NCBI RefSeq assembly: GCF_003590095.1
Contig: NC_039489.1
Location: 2,356,001-2,420,000 of the forward strand
Direction: 5' to 3'
From: Trichoplusia ni
Taxonomy: Eukaryota > Arthropoda > Insecta > Lepidoptera > Noctuidae
Length of the DNA stretch: 64,000 bases
Below are positions 51,406 to 63,500 of this stretch, one piece after another; the stretch's first letter is position 1; every line of letters starts with the position of its first letter. A program made the translations under genes and the position numbers. The notes under the pieces were generated by a model. It worked only from the letters and a program-made list of their open reading frames with translations. It was not told where the DNA came from and did not search any database.

Positions 51406-53265
51406 ATGTCCGTATGGATTGAGGAGCCACTTTCGATTTAAAAAGGAAGCTCGCCCCCTTATTTAGTAGGAAAGTAAATAATTTTGTAGACCGAATTCTG
51501 AAATTTGTAGTATAATATGTCTAAAGTTATGTAACTGTGAATGTGGCTCCTCAATCCAAACATCTGAATTGAGGAGCCACCTGAAACACGGAAAGTATTC
51601 CATGTATATTTTTGAAAATTTTGTATCATTTAGTAGCAATTGTGTATAGTGTCTACTAAAAATTTGAGCCCAGTACTGTTTATATTCAAGAATATACAAT
51701 ACTTTTAATGTGGCTCCTCGATCTATACACAAGAGCATGAATTGCCATGAAAGTTATTGGTCAATTTATATTCCACTCTAAAGACATTTAGTAGTAAGTG
51801 TGTTCGAATTTGTAGTATATGGACAAAGTAGTAGACTGAGCGAATTTAATAAATAAATGCATTTCATTTGGCTCCTCAATCGTGACGTCTGCATAATAAA
51901 TAATTGACTGTACCTACCTGAGATCAAAACGGAATAAAATACCAGAGACACTAACATTTAGTATAAACGGTCTACTAAATACATATGCACAGATCAACAT
52001 TGTATATGTTCGGTATCTGAAAAACAAATCACTTCTAAATATTCCTTACGAATTCGCTATTTAGGGTGACCATGTTATATGAATTAAACTAGGATGATTC
52101 ATTTTTGAAATTTAATTTTTCGACAATATTCGGTATGTTTTTGGAATCCAAAGTTTAGAAGATGCAATTTGTATTGTAGAAGAAAATAACGTTTGCACAT
52201 CTTGTAACCACCAAACAGTGTGTAAATATACTGTATCAAAAACAGTGTCATTTGAACTAAATGTTTCTACGAGGTTTAGAGTAAACGAGGTACCAGAAAC
52301 TATAATGATTTCAAGTAGCTTATATACTTTAATAGGCGTTATAGAATTTATCCCTGCGATTAGCGAAGCTGGAATGGGTCACTATAAATGTCACTACCAG
52401 AGATGTTTTGTTATGATGACTATGATTCTCACTGTAAAATTCATAAAAGCACCGACCAACCAATATTAATTCATTCTTTAACTTATGTCGAAATTGACTA
52501 GATACTAAATATCCTAAACCTATGAAGAATCTTTGTACCGAATATTGTCGAAAAATTAAATTTCAAAAATGAATCATCCTAGTTTAATTCATATAACATG
52601 GTCACCCTAAATAGCGAATTCGTAAGGAATATTTAGAAGTGATTTGTTTTTCAGATACCGAACATATACAATGTTGATCTGTGCATATGTATTTAGTAGA
52701 CCGTTTATACTAAATGTTAGTGTCTCTGGTATTTTATTCCGTTTTGATCTCAGGTAGGTACAGTCAATTATTTATTATGCAGACGTCACGATTGAGGAGC
52801 CAAATGAAATGCATTTATTTATTAAATTCGCTCAGTCTACTACTTTGTCCATATACTACAAATTCGAACACACTTACTACTAAATGTCTTTAGAGTGGAA
52901 TATAAATTGACCAATAACTTTCATGGCAATTCATGCTCTTGTGTATAGATCGAGGAGCCACATTAAAAGTATTGTATATTCTTGAATATAAACAGTACTG
53001 GGCTCAAATTTTTAGTAGACACTATACACAATTGCTACTAAATGATACAAAATTTTCAAAAATATACATTGAATACTTTCCGTGTTTCAGGTGGCTCCTC
53101 AATTCAGATGTTTGGATTGAGGAGCCACATTCACAGTTACATAACTTTAGACATATTATACTACAAATTTCAGAATTCGGTCTACAAAATTATTGATTTC
53201 CCTACTAAATAAGGGGGCGAGCTTCCTTTTTAAATCGAAAGTGGCTCCTCAATCCATACGGACAT
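51406..53265. mobile_element. Foldback element with 730-bp inverted arms
   Basis: The left arm (51,406-52,135) and right arm (52,536-53,265) are near-perfect reverse complements, 730 bp each, around a 400-bp centre. Ends are ATGTCCGTATGGATTGAGGA. TTAATTTC flanks both sides (51,398-51,405; 53,266-53,273). GGCTCCTCAATC/TTGAGGAGCCA repeats recur several times in each arm. The interrupted P transposase frame is exact across one target copy, so insertion was fairly recent. The centre carries a USP-like gene piece. No transposase. Confidence 0.92.
52145..52498 (+). pseudogene. USP-like gene fragment in the foldback centre
   Basis: Open frame with VCTSCNHQTVC (a zinc-ribbon-like Cys pair found in USP fingers), then SFELNVSTRFRV, SLYTLIGVIEFIPAI and GMGHYKCHYQR. 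A one-base frameshift near 52,400 leads to FCYDDYDSHCKIHKS in the next frame. The GHY ... CYDD pattern is like the His box of C19 peptidases. The N-terminal Cys box is absent. A related fragment is at 28,649-28,934. It is a captured gene piece or the relic of the element's own gene. Confidence 0.55.
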
Positions 53266-54156
53266 TTAATTTCTATTAAGGCGCTAAGAATTATTTTTTA
53301 CAAGTACATACATATTGGAAATGCTCCTCTTCGATATTTATGTACTTATAAAATGAGCCAAGACCATTTGGAGGTTTTCTTTAGTGCCATTCGCTCTAAA
53401 GGTGGGTTTAACAATAACCCTACTGCTCTGCAGTTCGTATCGGCGTATAAGCGACTGCTGATCCATGGTGAATTAAAAAATATTACCACAGGTAATTGCA
53501 TACCATTAGATAATATTAATATTTTGACGTGCAATTCAAATTCCATTTGTCGTAAAATAAACAGTAGAAGAGAAAGAATATTGGCTATGAATGACGAAAG
53601 TCTCGATGAAGATTCAATTGTTGATTTGCCCGAGGGTCATGACTATATAGGAAACTTAGAATTATCAGAATTTTCAAAGGAAGCCATAACTTATATTTCT
53701 GGATATGTAGTGCGCAATTTGAAAAAAATAATAAAATGTGATGAATGTTTAGGAGCAATATTTGCAATTGAAAAGTTTCCGAGTTTTATTGCTGTAAAGG
53801 ATGTTGGCGGATTACATTATCCATCACAAGATGTTATCAAAATTTGTGTGTTTGCCGAAAAAATTCTAAGACAAACCACATCAATACACGGGAATTCCTA
53901 TTTTTCACAAAAAGGCACTTTACCAAAAATGACTTGCAGTGTTTTGAAAAAATTTATTGGTACAGAAGTCTTTGCAGAAATAAAGAATCATATTAATGAA
54001 CAAAGTCCTTTTGAAAATCATTTTGTATTATTAATTAAAGCTATCGCTTTTAGATATTTTGAAGTCAGGATTCATTATATAATGACGTCATTATCTCATC
54101 GAGATGAAAGAATCAGAAATATGCACACTAAGTTAATATTGTTTAAGGGTCAATAA

Positions 54157-54552
54157 TTATGAATGTAGGTATTTCCTTATGGTTTGTAATAAATATTTTT
54201 ATGATAAAGACTGGTTTTATTTCATCATTGAACGTGTCGTGTGTGTTTTATGTCGTGTCGGTCGATGGATGTCCATACGATTCTCCTTACCGCCCTTGTA
54301 AAAACGAAATATTAGACCAAGGAGGTTTTATTAAAGTATTTCGTACGACTACGACATAAGAGTTACATTATTGAAGCTAGCATATAAAATGTGCTAATTC
54401 AGAATTTTTAGTTTGCGAAGTACTTACAGGTACTTATAATGTCTGTTCGCGATCAAGTAGAATTCATAATATTTTTTACCTAATATGTGGGAATTGCCAA
54501 CTTATTAGGAAACACCATAAAAATCTATTTCTGTTTCAAGTGCGGTCACGCC
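54157..54552. other. 3' region of the P-like element
   Basis: No gene. It contains the probable 3' UTR and the right subterminal region of the THAP transposon up to its inverted end at 54,553. Nothing else recognised. Confidence 0.5.
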
Positions 54553-54582
54553 ATGGTTACATCTATAGGTATATAATCTAAG

Positions 54583-57500
54583 ATACCATTACTTTATTTC
54601 TATGACGTTGTGTTTACAAAGACAGTTCTAATACTACCCCTTAAACCAATGTCATAAGCAAATAACTAGAAGTAGTTACATAACAGAATTACAAAAAAAA
54701 ATAATAATAATACAATATCACAAAGAATGCGAGATATTAAGTACTTAAAGTGAGAGATGTTTTAAAACCTAAAAATAAACTTTATTATAAATTATATAAA
54801 CATAATCCATTTACAAATTGATCATGTTTTTCTTTTGTCAAAGGTTTTGTCAACACATCTGCAATCATTAAATCTGTAGACAAATACTTAACATTAACAA
54901 TGTTTTTCTTTATATTTTCTCTAATGAAATGATGCCTCACATCTATGTGCTTAGTTCTATTATGATACATACAATTAGTAGTTAACTTTTGAGCAGACTG
55001 GTTATCATTATACAATGTTACTTTACAATTACTGTTCAACAATTCATTAAGAAAACTTCTTACAAAAAGAGCTTCCTTACAACAATCTGAAAGTGCCATA
55101 TATTCAGCCTCTGTGCTGGAGAGGGCAACAGTCTTTTGTTTGCGACTTTCCCAAGAGATCAATGAATTACCAAGCTTAAAAATAAAACCAGTGAAAGACT
55201 TACGATCAAGTTCATTTCCACCCCAGTCAGCATCTACATAAGCTGTTGCATCCATACCACTCCTCTGAAAAACTAATCCATAGTTAGCAGTACCTTTAAG
55301 ATAGCGAAGGACACGCTTCAAGGCTTTCCAATGATGTTCAGTGTGACACTCGTTAAATTGACTGAGCACACTCACAGCATGAGCGATATCTGGTCGGGTG
55401 CACACCGCTATATACATGAGACAGCCAAGCAAATTCCTGTAATGAGAATTTGTACTTTTATTATCACCTTTAGGTAATTTGATTCCTTTTTCTAGTGGAG
55501 TTTTTGCAGGTTTGCAATCCGTCATGTTAAACTTCTCCAATACCCTTTTTATGTATCCAGTTTGATCAAGTGTAACTTTATTTTGACTTTTATTAACTCT
55601 CATTCCAAGAACGTGGTGTGCAGGTCCAAAATCCTTCATTTTAAAAGTGTTCATAAGTTCACATTTCACCTTTTCTTTCAAAGTTGAATTGCTAGAAAAC
55701 AATAAAATGTCATCGACATAGAGTGCAATTATAATTAAATCACTATTACTTCTCATGTAAAATACACATGGTTCTGAAGTTATCCTTTTGGAGTGCATTT
55801 TCTGTAATAATACTTCGTTTATTCTCTCATACCACATTTTTGAAGCTTGCTTTAAGCCATAAATAGCTTTATGTAGTTTGTACACAAAGTTTTCTTTACC
55901 TTTTACTATGAAACCTTCTGGTTGTTCCATATAGACGGTTTCATTCAGGTTGCCATTCAAAAAGGCAGTCTTAACATCAAGATGATCAATGTCCATATTA
56001 AATTCAGCAGCAATGGCAAGTAAAGTTCTAATAGTTGAGTGTCTTACCACCGGAGAGAAAGTCTCTTCATAATCAACTCCAAATTTCTGCGAGTAACCTT
56101 TAGCCACCAGCCGTGCTTTGTAGCTCAAGAGTTCACCATTCAGACCTTTCTTTTTTTTAAAAACCCATCTGCACTTTATTGGTTTCTGATTATTTGGTTT
56201 CTTTACTAGAGTCCAACATTTGTTGTCATTAAAAGATTTATACTCATCTGTCATAGCTGTTTTCCACTCAATTGATTCCGTGCCTGCCAAAGCTTCTTGC
56301 ACCGTTCCTGGTACATCATCGTCGTTGCATAGTTCTTTAACCAACAGGACAGTCATCCCAGTCTCATCGAGATCTTCATATAAAGATGAATCTGATGTCG
56401 TCTCATTCAATGTTGAGCTACCTGGAACGTATGTGGGATCCGCAGAAAAATTTGATTCTAAAGTGGTGTCAACCTCACTGTCTGAATCATGCACTGTAAT
56501 TATGCTCGACCGTGTTCTTCTCCTTTGGTCATCAGAAAACTCTGGTCTTACGGTGGATGGTTCAGACTGGCTTGGCTCAGATCGTTCAATATGCTGTGAG
56601 CATTGGTCACTATCCAGGATTGATTCTGGGTCATGAACAACATTCACAGGTTTCCCCGGAGCACCATTCTGAGGAAATTCGATGAACACAGAGTAAAAAT
56701 TATCATCATGTGACCTATTATTGAAAAATTTATTCTCCAAGAAAATCACATCTCGTGCTTTGACACACTTGTATGATTTATCAGGATCCAACAGACGAAA
56801 ACCTTTTGTACTTTCACAGTACCCAACAAAAACATACTGCTTGGATTTTGAATCCAATTTGTTTCTAATCGGGGTAACAGCATAGGCAATACAGCCAAAA
56901 ATACGTAAATGACGTAACATCTACTTTTTTATTCCTCCATTTTTCCTCAGGTACTTGTCCAATTAGAGCCTTCGTTGGTGTCCGGTTTTTGAGATATACA
57001 GCAGTATTGACAGCTTCTGCCCAGAATTTGTTGTCCAGGCCGGCATCCTTTAGCATACACCTGGCCTTCTCAACAATGGTCCTGTTTGCCCTTTCTGCCA
57101 CACCATTTTGTTGTGGAGAATACGGGACCGTTGTGTGATGTTTGATTCCATTCTCTTTCAGATAAGCCTGTAATTTACAGTTAACAAATTCACCACCATT
57201 GTCACTGCGTATAATTTTAATCTTGTGGTTAGTTTCATTTTCCACTAAGTTTTTAAAATTCCTAAAATGTTCAAAAACTTCATCTTTATTATGCAAAAAA
57301 TAAACAAACGTTTTCCTACTGAAATCGTCAATGAATATCAGAAAATATCTAGCACCACCTATAGACTGCGTTGGCATTGGTCCACATAAGTCAGTGTGAA
57401 CTAATCCTAGTAACTGAGTTGCTCGTGTGTATGACTTTTTAGGAAAGGGAGCACGAGTCTGTTTACCTTCAATGCAGGCAACACAAGGATTAAAAATATC

Positions 57501-59199
57501 TGAATTATATTTAATACCTGTTACCATACCTTTATTCATGAGTGCCATACTCCTGGAGTTCAAATGGCCAAGTCTACGGTGCCACATTTCCTGAGACTCC
57601 ACTTTCACTGTACCTTCTGATGAGCTTGATGAAGAAAACATAACAGTCTCATCACTAGACTGTTTTTCTTTGGTAACTGAACTGAAAGAAGCAAAACTGG
57701 TATTACCTCCCCCCCCACACAAAGGCTGATCAATGGCATCAAGTTGATATATACCATTCCTATGAGTGGCTGTTGCCAAAACTTCATCATCATCAGATAC
57801 AATACATTTCTGTTTATTAAAAGTTACTGTATAACCTTTCTTAACTAAAGAACTAACAGAAAGCAAATTTGCTGAAAGATTAGGCACATAATAAACGTCT
57901 CTAATTGTTCTCTCGCAGTCTTGCAATTTGACACGCACATTACCTTGTCCCGCTGTTGGTAATTTTTCACCATTTGCAACAGTCACTTGAGACACACTTA
58001 CTTCACTAAAATCACAAAAGAGTTCCCGGTTGTTGCACATGTGGTTTGATGCACCGCTATCCATATACCACACACCACGCTGGAAGCTGACGGAGAGAGC
58101 CGTTAAGAGAGCCTTGGATGAATCCTTGCGAGGTTTATCCTTCTCTGTTTTCTTATCTTTCTCTGGCTTCTTATCGTTGTTCCTCGGGCAGTCTTTGATG
58201 AAATGTCCAGTCCTTTTGCATTTATAACATTTTGGTGCTTTTCTGGTTGCTGCGAATGCCTTGGTATCTTCAGTTTTATTCCTGCGGTCATATTCTTGCA
58301 ATAATTTGCCTTTGACCATGTCACTAGTCAACTTTAAGTTTAAATTTTCAAGTGCCATAATAAGCGGATCATAATTACTTGGTAACCCGCTGAGCATGAT
58401 GACAGCCAAGAATTCATCATCCAGAGGTGAATTGATATCAAACAGTTGTTGTGACAGCTCCTGCAGCTTGCCAAGGTAGCTTTCCATGCTGTCATGTTCT
58501 GATAATTTTGTGCTGAATAGCGTTCTTAACAGACCTGGTCTTCGGCATAGCCCTTTGTCCTCAAAGGCTCTGCTCAGGTTGTTCCACGCCTCACGTGCAT
58601 CCTTTGCGTTCCTGACATGGGGGAATGCACTCGTTTGAACCGACATTCTTGCAAGTGCCTTCTGCGATTTTTTCATGTCTGCATCGCTCAGAGTTCCTTT
58701 CTGCTCACCATCGATAGTGTCCCACTGGTCCTCGTGAATTAATATCATCTTCATGCAAAACTTCCATGTAGAATAATTATCGATACCTTTGAATTTTTCG
58801 ATGGTTTGCAAGGGTGAAGCATTTCCGGCCATTTTTTCGTGTTCACGCGTAGAGGTTATAGTTTTGTTTTTATTTTTCTTCTACTTTCGTGTTTAAACGG
58901 GAAATATTGCGATTGCCGTGTAGATTTCGGTGTTCTGGGCCCATAACCTGATGGATTATGGATGGAAACTCAAACACCAGTATGATTGTAAAAGATTATA
59001 ATTAGGAAAACGTCCGAGCACGATGTACATGAATCTCAGCGGTGAGGCAAAAGGGTGACAGCTAGGTCATTATTAGGGACCCAATTGCTATGAACTGTTT
59101 ACAAGGTTAGTTACAAAGAGTATTATGCGTGACCCATTTCACCTAATAATACCATTACTTTATTTCTATGACGTTGTGTTTACAAAGACAGTTCTAATA
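54583..59199 (-). mobile_element. Ty1/copia retrotransposon, 3' LTR truncated
   Basis: Minus-strand element. The 5' LTR is about 58,943-59,199, followed by a primer-binding region (TTATGGGCCCAGAAC just below 58,937). The gag-pol gene follows, then a purine run (TTTAAGGGGTAG near 54,634-54,645) and the first 51 bases of the 3' LTR (54,583-54,633), which match 59,149-59,199. The rest of the 3' LTR is cut off at the P-like element. With a whole 5' LTR and nearly full gag-pol it is a young copy. Confidence 0.88.
54785..58832 (-). pseudogene. Copia gag-pol polyprotein, one frameshift
   Basis: Starts at ATG 58,832 (MAGNASPLQTIEKFKGIDNY) with a UBN2-type gag. In order come a CCHC zinc knuckle (CYKCKRTGHFIKDCP), a protease (WYMDSGASNHMC), integrase (HRRLGHLN; HTDLCGP; RSDNGGEFV; SPQQNGVAE), reverse transcriptase (AFLNGNLNETVYMEQPEGF; YVDDILLFSS) and RNase H (ADWGGNELDRKS, SSTEAEYMAL). 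A single frameshift near 56,920 separates 655 upstream residues from 711 downstream ones. All catalytic motifs are present. One indel prevents a full polyprotein. Confidence 0.9.
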
Positions 59200-60520
59200 T
59201 ATTCAGGGTTGAGTTTCTCAGTTTCGCTGAAATGAACAAGTTATGGCCGGAGCCCCATTTAAAATGAAACATCTCCAAATAGTAGATTCCGTCAACAGTT
59301 TTCTTGTAGTTCGACACTTTACCTATCAAATCAAAATATATTTAGACTTAAACACAAGTCTGGTTCAAAATACGGAAAAGTGAAGAAATATAATGTTTTT
59401 ATATTGCGGTGATGCTGCGACATCATACTGTATGCGTACATAATACGACTTGATTCGTTGTTCCAACATAACATAGCATGTTATGACAATACGTGGTATG
59501 TATAGCACGATACGGGGTAGCAAAAGTAACGAGTAAAGTAACGATACGATAGTAACGAGTACTAATTGTAATAGTAACGAATACATACGGGTACACTTTT
59601 TTCGTTACTTTTACAGCTCTATATAAAAGTAAAAGAGAAGCTAATCCTAGTTAAAAAAAGTGGTTAACCTTCGTAGATAACCCACCACACGAAATCATAA
59701 CTGACGATTCATCGGCTTTGATTCCTGCTAGCGTTAAGGCGTTTTCGTTATGTAACTCTACCAAAAGTTATATAATACAATTGTTTTCCATTTTCGACGG
59801 CAACAACTCTCACAGTCCTAAAGCTTTTATCAGACTTGATACGAGTCACTTCATCAAGTTAAGTTATTTAATTTAACTTTGCTTAAGAACGACAGTAGGT
59901 TTGTTAGGTTACTTTAGACCTTTTAACATAATAAGCGATCCGAAATTCGACCTTATAGTCCAGTCAAAATAAACAAAATAAAGTCATAACTTAGCCAAAA
60001 TTCGCATAGAGCTGAAAATTGGCAGAGACGTTAAATACATCATTATAAAGAAAATATCAAAAGTCCCCATCGATCCCACTTCTGCAAAAAAAAATATTCA
60101 AGGTCAAACATGCAAAATTAAGGTTTTTTCCATTTTTCTCCAAAACGGTAAGTTTTATCGTAAAATAATACAGACAAAAGTTGTAGATCATACAATTCTC
60201 TACAAAAATGGTTCAGTCACTTTTTCTCTTAAGACTCACCATTCGTGAGATATCGCGGTTTTAATCATTAGAAAATTCATATTTTACATAATATGCACTA
60301 AAATGCAGCCTGTACGCGTCATCGGACGTTCAATATAAATGAAAATAAGAAATTATTGGTTTGTGTTATACACAATATAAAACTTGTTTAAATTGAATGA
60401 ATATTTTAAAATAATAGACTATACAGTCAGTCCCTAATTCCCTTCGTCGGTAACGTGAGCAGACTTGCTTTTTGGTAATATTTTCGATTTTAATTTGTGC
60501 TGTTAAATAATTTTAACAAA
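59200..60520. other. Upstream region of the long unassigned gene
   Basis: No gene is visible. 59,515-59,600 has short tandem GTAACGAGTA-like repeats. 59,940-60,300 has phrases common in insect repeats (AAAAGTTGTAGATCATACAA, CTCCAAAACGGTAAG). This region may hold the left end and promoter of the element to which the next gene belongs, but I found no inverted end. Confidence 0.35.
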
Positions 60521-63500
60521 ATGTCAGAAGTTTGTTTCATTTGTGATAAACCTTTGGAAGAAAGTGAAGTTGTTGTTGTGGATCGTGGAATGAAGACTTT
60601 GATTGATGCAAGTGTTGAAAGAAATGATAAGTTTTTTGAATACTTGAAAGACAAGCAATCTGTGACAGTCCACGTGCAGTGTCGTAAAATGTACACTCGA
60701 AAGAGTAGTATTGTTTCAGCTAAAAGACAGCGCGAGACAGAACAAGGTAGTACATCCACGATAAGTCCACCTCATACTAGAGCACGAGTAAGTGAGCCAG
60801 ATTTCAACTTTAAAAGATATTGTTTATTTTGCGGCGATGAAGCAAATGAAGAAGCTGAAAAGAAGAAAGCGCAAAATGTTCGTCGTAAAATATATAATGT
60901 ATCTACACTTGAATTTAAAGATTCCATTTTAAAGGTAGCTCGGACTCGTTCTGATGACGTAGCAAAAGCTGTTATTGCCCGCATTGAGTATGAATTTGAC
61001 TTAGTTGCTGCTGAAGCTAAGTACCACAATAATTGTTATAATATATTTCTGAGGCCTACTACAAAATGTAAAGTCGGACGTCCCGAAGATGATTCAGTGA
61101 ACTTGGCGATGGAGGGAATATTTCAATACATTGAAAATAGTGATGATTGTCAATTTTCATTGCAAGAATTAAAAGACATAAGCAAAAATCCAACTATAGA
61201 TAATAAAACAATTAAAAGAAGATTAAAGTTAAAGTATGGTGATAAAATTATTATAACTGAGAAAAAAGGGAGTTTAACAATTATCTGTTTTATTGACAAT
61301 CAGTACGATATTCTCAATAAAGCTTGGTATGAAAATAAAAAACAAAATATAAACGAAGAACGATTAAGAATACTGAAAGCTGCCGCAGCAATTATTCGAG
61401 AGGATATTCAATCTGTAGTGATTAATAATGATAATTATCCCCCGCCGAGTCAAATGTTTGAAAATATTGACAGCGATATTCCAGAGTCATTGACTTATTT
61501 TTTTGGAGCAGGTAATTTTAAAAAATCGACGATTTAAATTAGATCATCTAAAATTAATATGTACAACTATCAGCCACTGTATAATTACTGCTGTTCGACC
61601 TAGGTCTTTCAAATCAAGATTGCAATTGGGTTTATCAGTTTTTTTTCATCGACGATTTGGATCAAAACGTCTTATACAGATTTTTTCGTCTTTCGGATTA
61701 TGTGCATCATATAATGATACTATAATGTATGAGGCAGCAGCCGTTCTGCATCGTCCACCGTATATTTTGCCACCAGAAACTGGCACATTCGTTCAGTATG
61801 TTGCAGACAATGCTGATATAAATGTACATACTTTGGACGGTCATAATACGCTTCACATTATGGGGATCATTAAAATTATTACTCCAAAAAGTTCAGTTAC
61901 AGCAGAAGAGCCTATATTACAAACAAACATACTTCCTTCAGCGCAACATTTTGCAGAAAAAGCTCATGTGCCTATACAAGTCTATCAAACAGATGGTATA
62001 GTAGGATATAGCAAAATAGCTGTGCAGGATTTTGATTATGAAAGTAATACAACAACATCTTTACTTAAAAAAGTAGATATGTTATGGTTATATGGGAAAT
62101 GGAAAAAAATATCATTGCCTGGTTGGAATGGTTATATTGAACATTTAACAAGTAATATTATAAATTTTTCGGAATCTCGAATTTTATTTTTACCATTTAT
62201 TCATCAACCAGCGAGTAACTACAATACCATATACACAACTTTACTGTGTGCTATAGAAGATGCAAAACGTTATGGCCACCATTATTGTGTTATTACTTTT
62301 GATCAACCTTTGTATGCAAAAGCTCGAGAAATCGTATCCGCAGCGCCTGAAGGATCTGAATTATCGAAGATCATAGTAAGACTTGGAGGTTTTCATTTAC
62401 TTATGTCTTTTTTTGGAGCGATTGGTTATATTATGCAAGGGAGTGGTATAAAAGAAGTACTTTCTCTAATTTATGCACCTAATTCATTAGAAAAAATTCT
62501 CAATGGTCATGCTTACGCGAGAGCTGTTCGAGCACATACCTTGCTTCATCTTACTTTAGCAACATTAATATCCAAAGAGCTTCTTCTTGATAGTGAGATG
62601 GATGAAAAGCTTACAAATACAGTTGAACTTGTAACAAACAAAACTATTTCCTATAATGATATTGAACAAGGCGATGAAATAGCTGAAGCATTACTTTATC
62701 AGTTTAATGAAAAACTAAAGGAGCACGGAGAACGAGGACCTACAGCAAAACTATGGATACAATATTTTCATATGGTGTCTATTGCAAAGGAATTTATAAG
62801 AGCTGAACGTATGGGAGATTGGCGAGCTCATTTGAATTGCGTCAAAGAAATGCTTCCTTATCTCCATGCGTCAGGACATTTTAATTATGCCAAGTCTGCG
62901 CATTTATATCTACAAGATATGATGCAATTAGAGAACTTGATGGATCCTAGTGTTTATCAAAGATTTATCGAAGGATTTTTCACTATTAGACGTTCTGATA
63001 AATTAAATTGTGGAACTTCGACGGATATGGTGATTGAACAATCAATGATGAAGTGTATGAAAACAGATGGAGGTGTTGCTCGAGGGAGAAGTACGCAAGA
63101 AAGTGTCATTAGTAAATGGGTTTATGGCATGCATACGATGAATACTGTGTGCGAAGGATTGGAAGATCTCGCTAATGTTAGAATGGACACAACAGACCAG
63201 CATGTGGATGCAAGTGATTCTCGTGTAAAGAGAGATATTGAAGATGTTAATAAACTTGTGGAGTGGCTGTCATTACATGATCCGTTCCCTGTGATTCCAA
63301 AAATTATGTCCATTGCCAGCGGAGTCGTCGGCGATGATAAAATTAATTGTCACAATGCTCGTGCAGTTGGACTTGCTTCTATAAGTAAAATGACTAGCCA
63401 AACGTTTAAAAATATTAAATTAAAACGCGCTGACAGAGTACTTCCTCTTTTAAGTGCAAGTAGCGTCATAAAAGTACATGATGAAAAGGTGCCTATAGAC

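Larger units (their letters stand above)
48760..54156 (+). pseudogene. THAP-domain P-like transposase, split by foldback element
   Basis: Predicted exons 48,760-48,830, 49,420-49,591, 49,710-49,877, 49,988-51,405 and the continuation 53,274-54,156, with GT/AG borders and matching phases. The THAP zinc finger spans exons 1-2 (MVGCSVLGCKS ... WQPTKYSKICSIHFDDD). A coiled-coil-like Lys/Glu-rich region and the RNase H-like catalytic core follow (LSLDEMSIRQHL, VTFDGCPANFAM). The distal part has SQDHLEVFFSAIRSKGGFNNNPT, typical of P/THAP9 proteins. Apart from the insertion no lesion is seen. Confidence 0.85.
48490..54582 (+). mobile_element. P-element-like (THAP) transposon
   Basis: Inverted ends of 30 bp, perfect by eye, start CTTAGATTATATACC (48,490-48,519 and 54,553-54,582, inverted). 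The flanking octamers differ (GGTAATTC on the left in hAT DNA, ATACCATT on the right in a copia LTR), so it is not a simple insertion with its 8-bp duplication. It carries a four-exon THAP transposase gene split by a foldback element. Confidence 0.85.

Noticed and set aside
51463..51738. 91-residue minus-strand ORF, repeated at 52,933-53,196 on the plus strand
   Set aside because: Both lie in the inverted arms of the foldback element and are the same sequence. No domain or codon signal supports a gene.
56220..56636. 138-residue plus-strand ORF inside copia
   Set aside because: It is antisense to the gag-pol frame with no start context or domain. It is a shadow.
61539..61638. A frameshift rather than an intron between the two parts of the long gene
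   Set aside because: A GT donor, an AG acceptor and matching phase remove the break, and the rest of the frame is clean over 2.3 kb. A frameshift cannot be fully excluded without transcripts.
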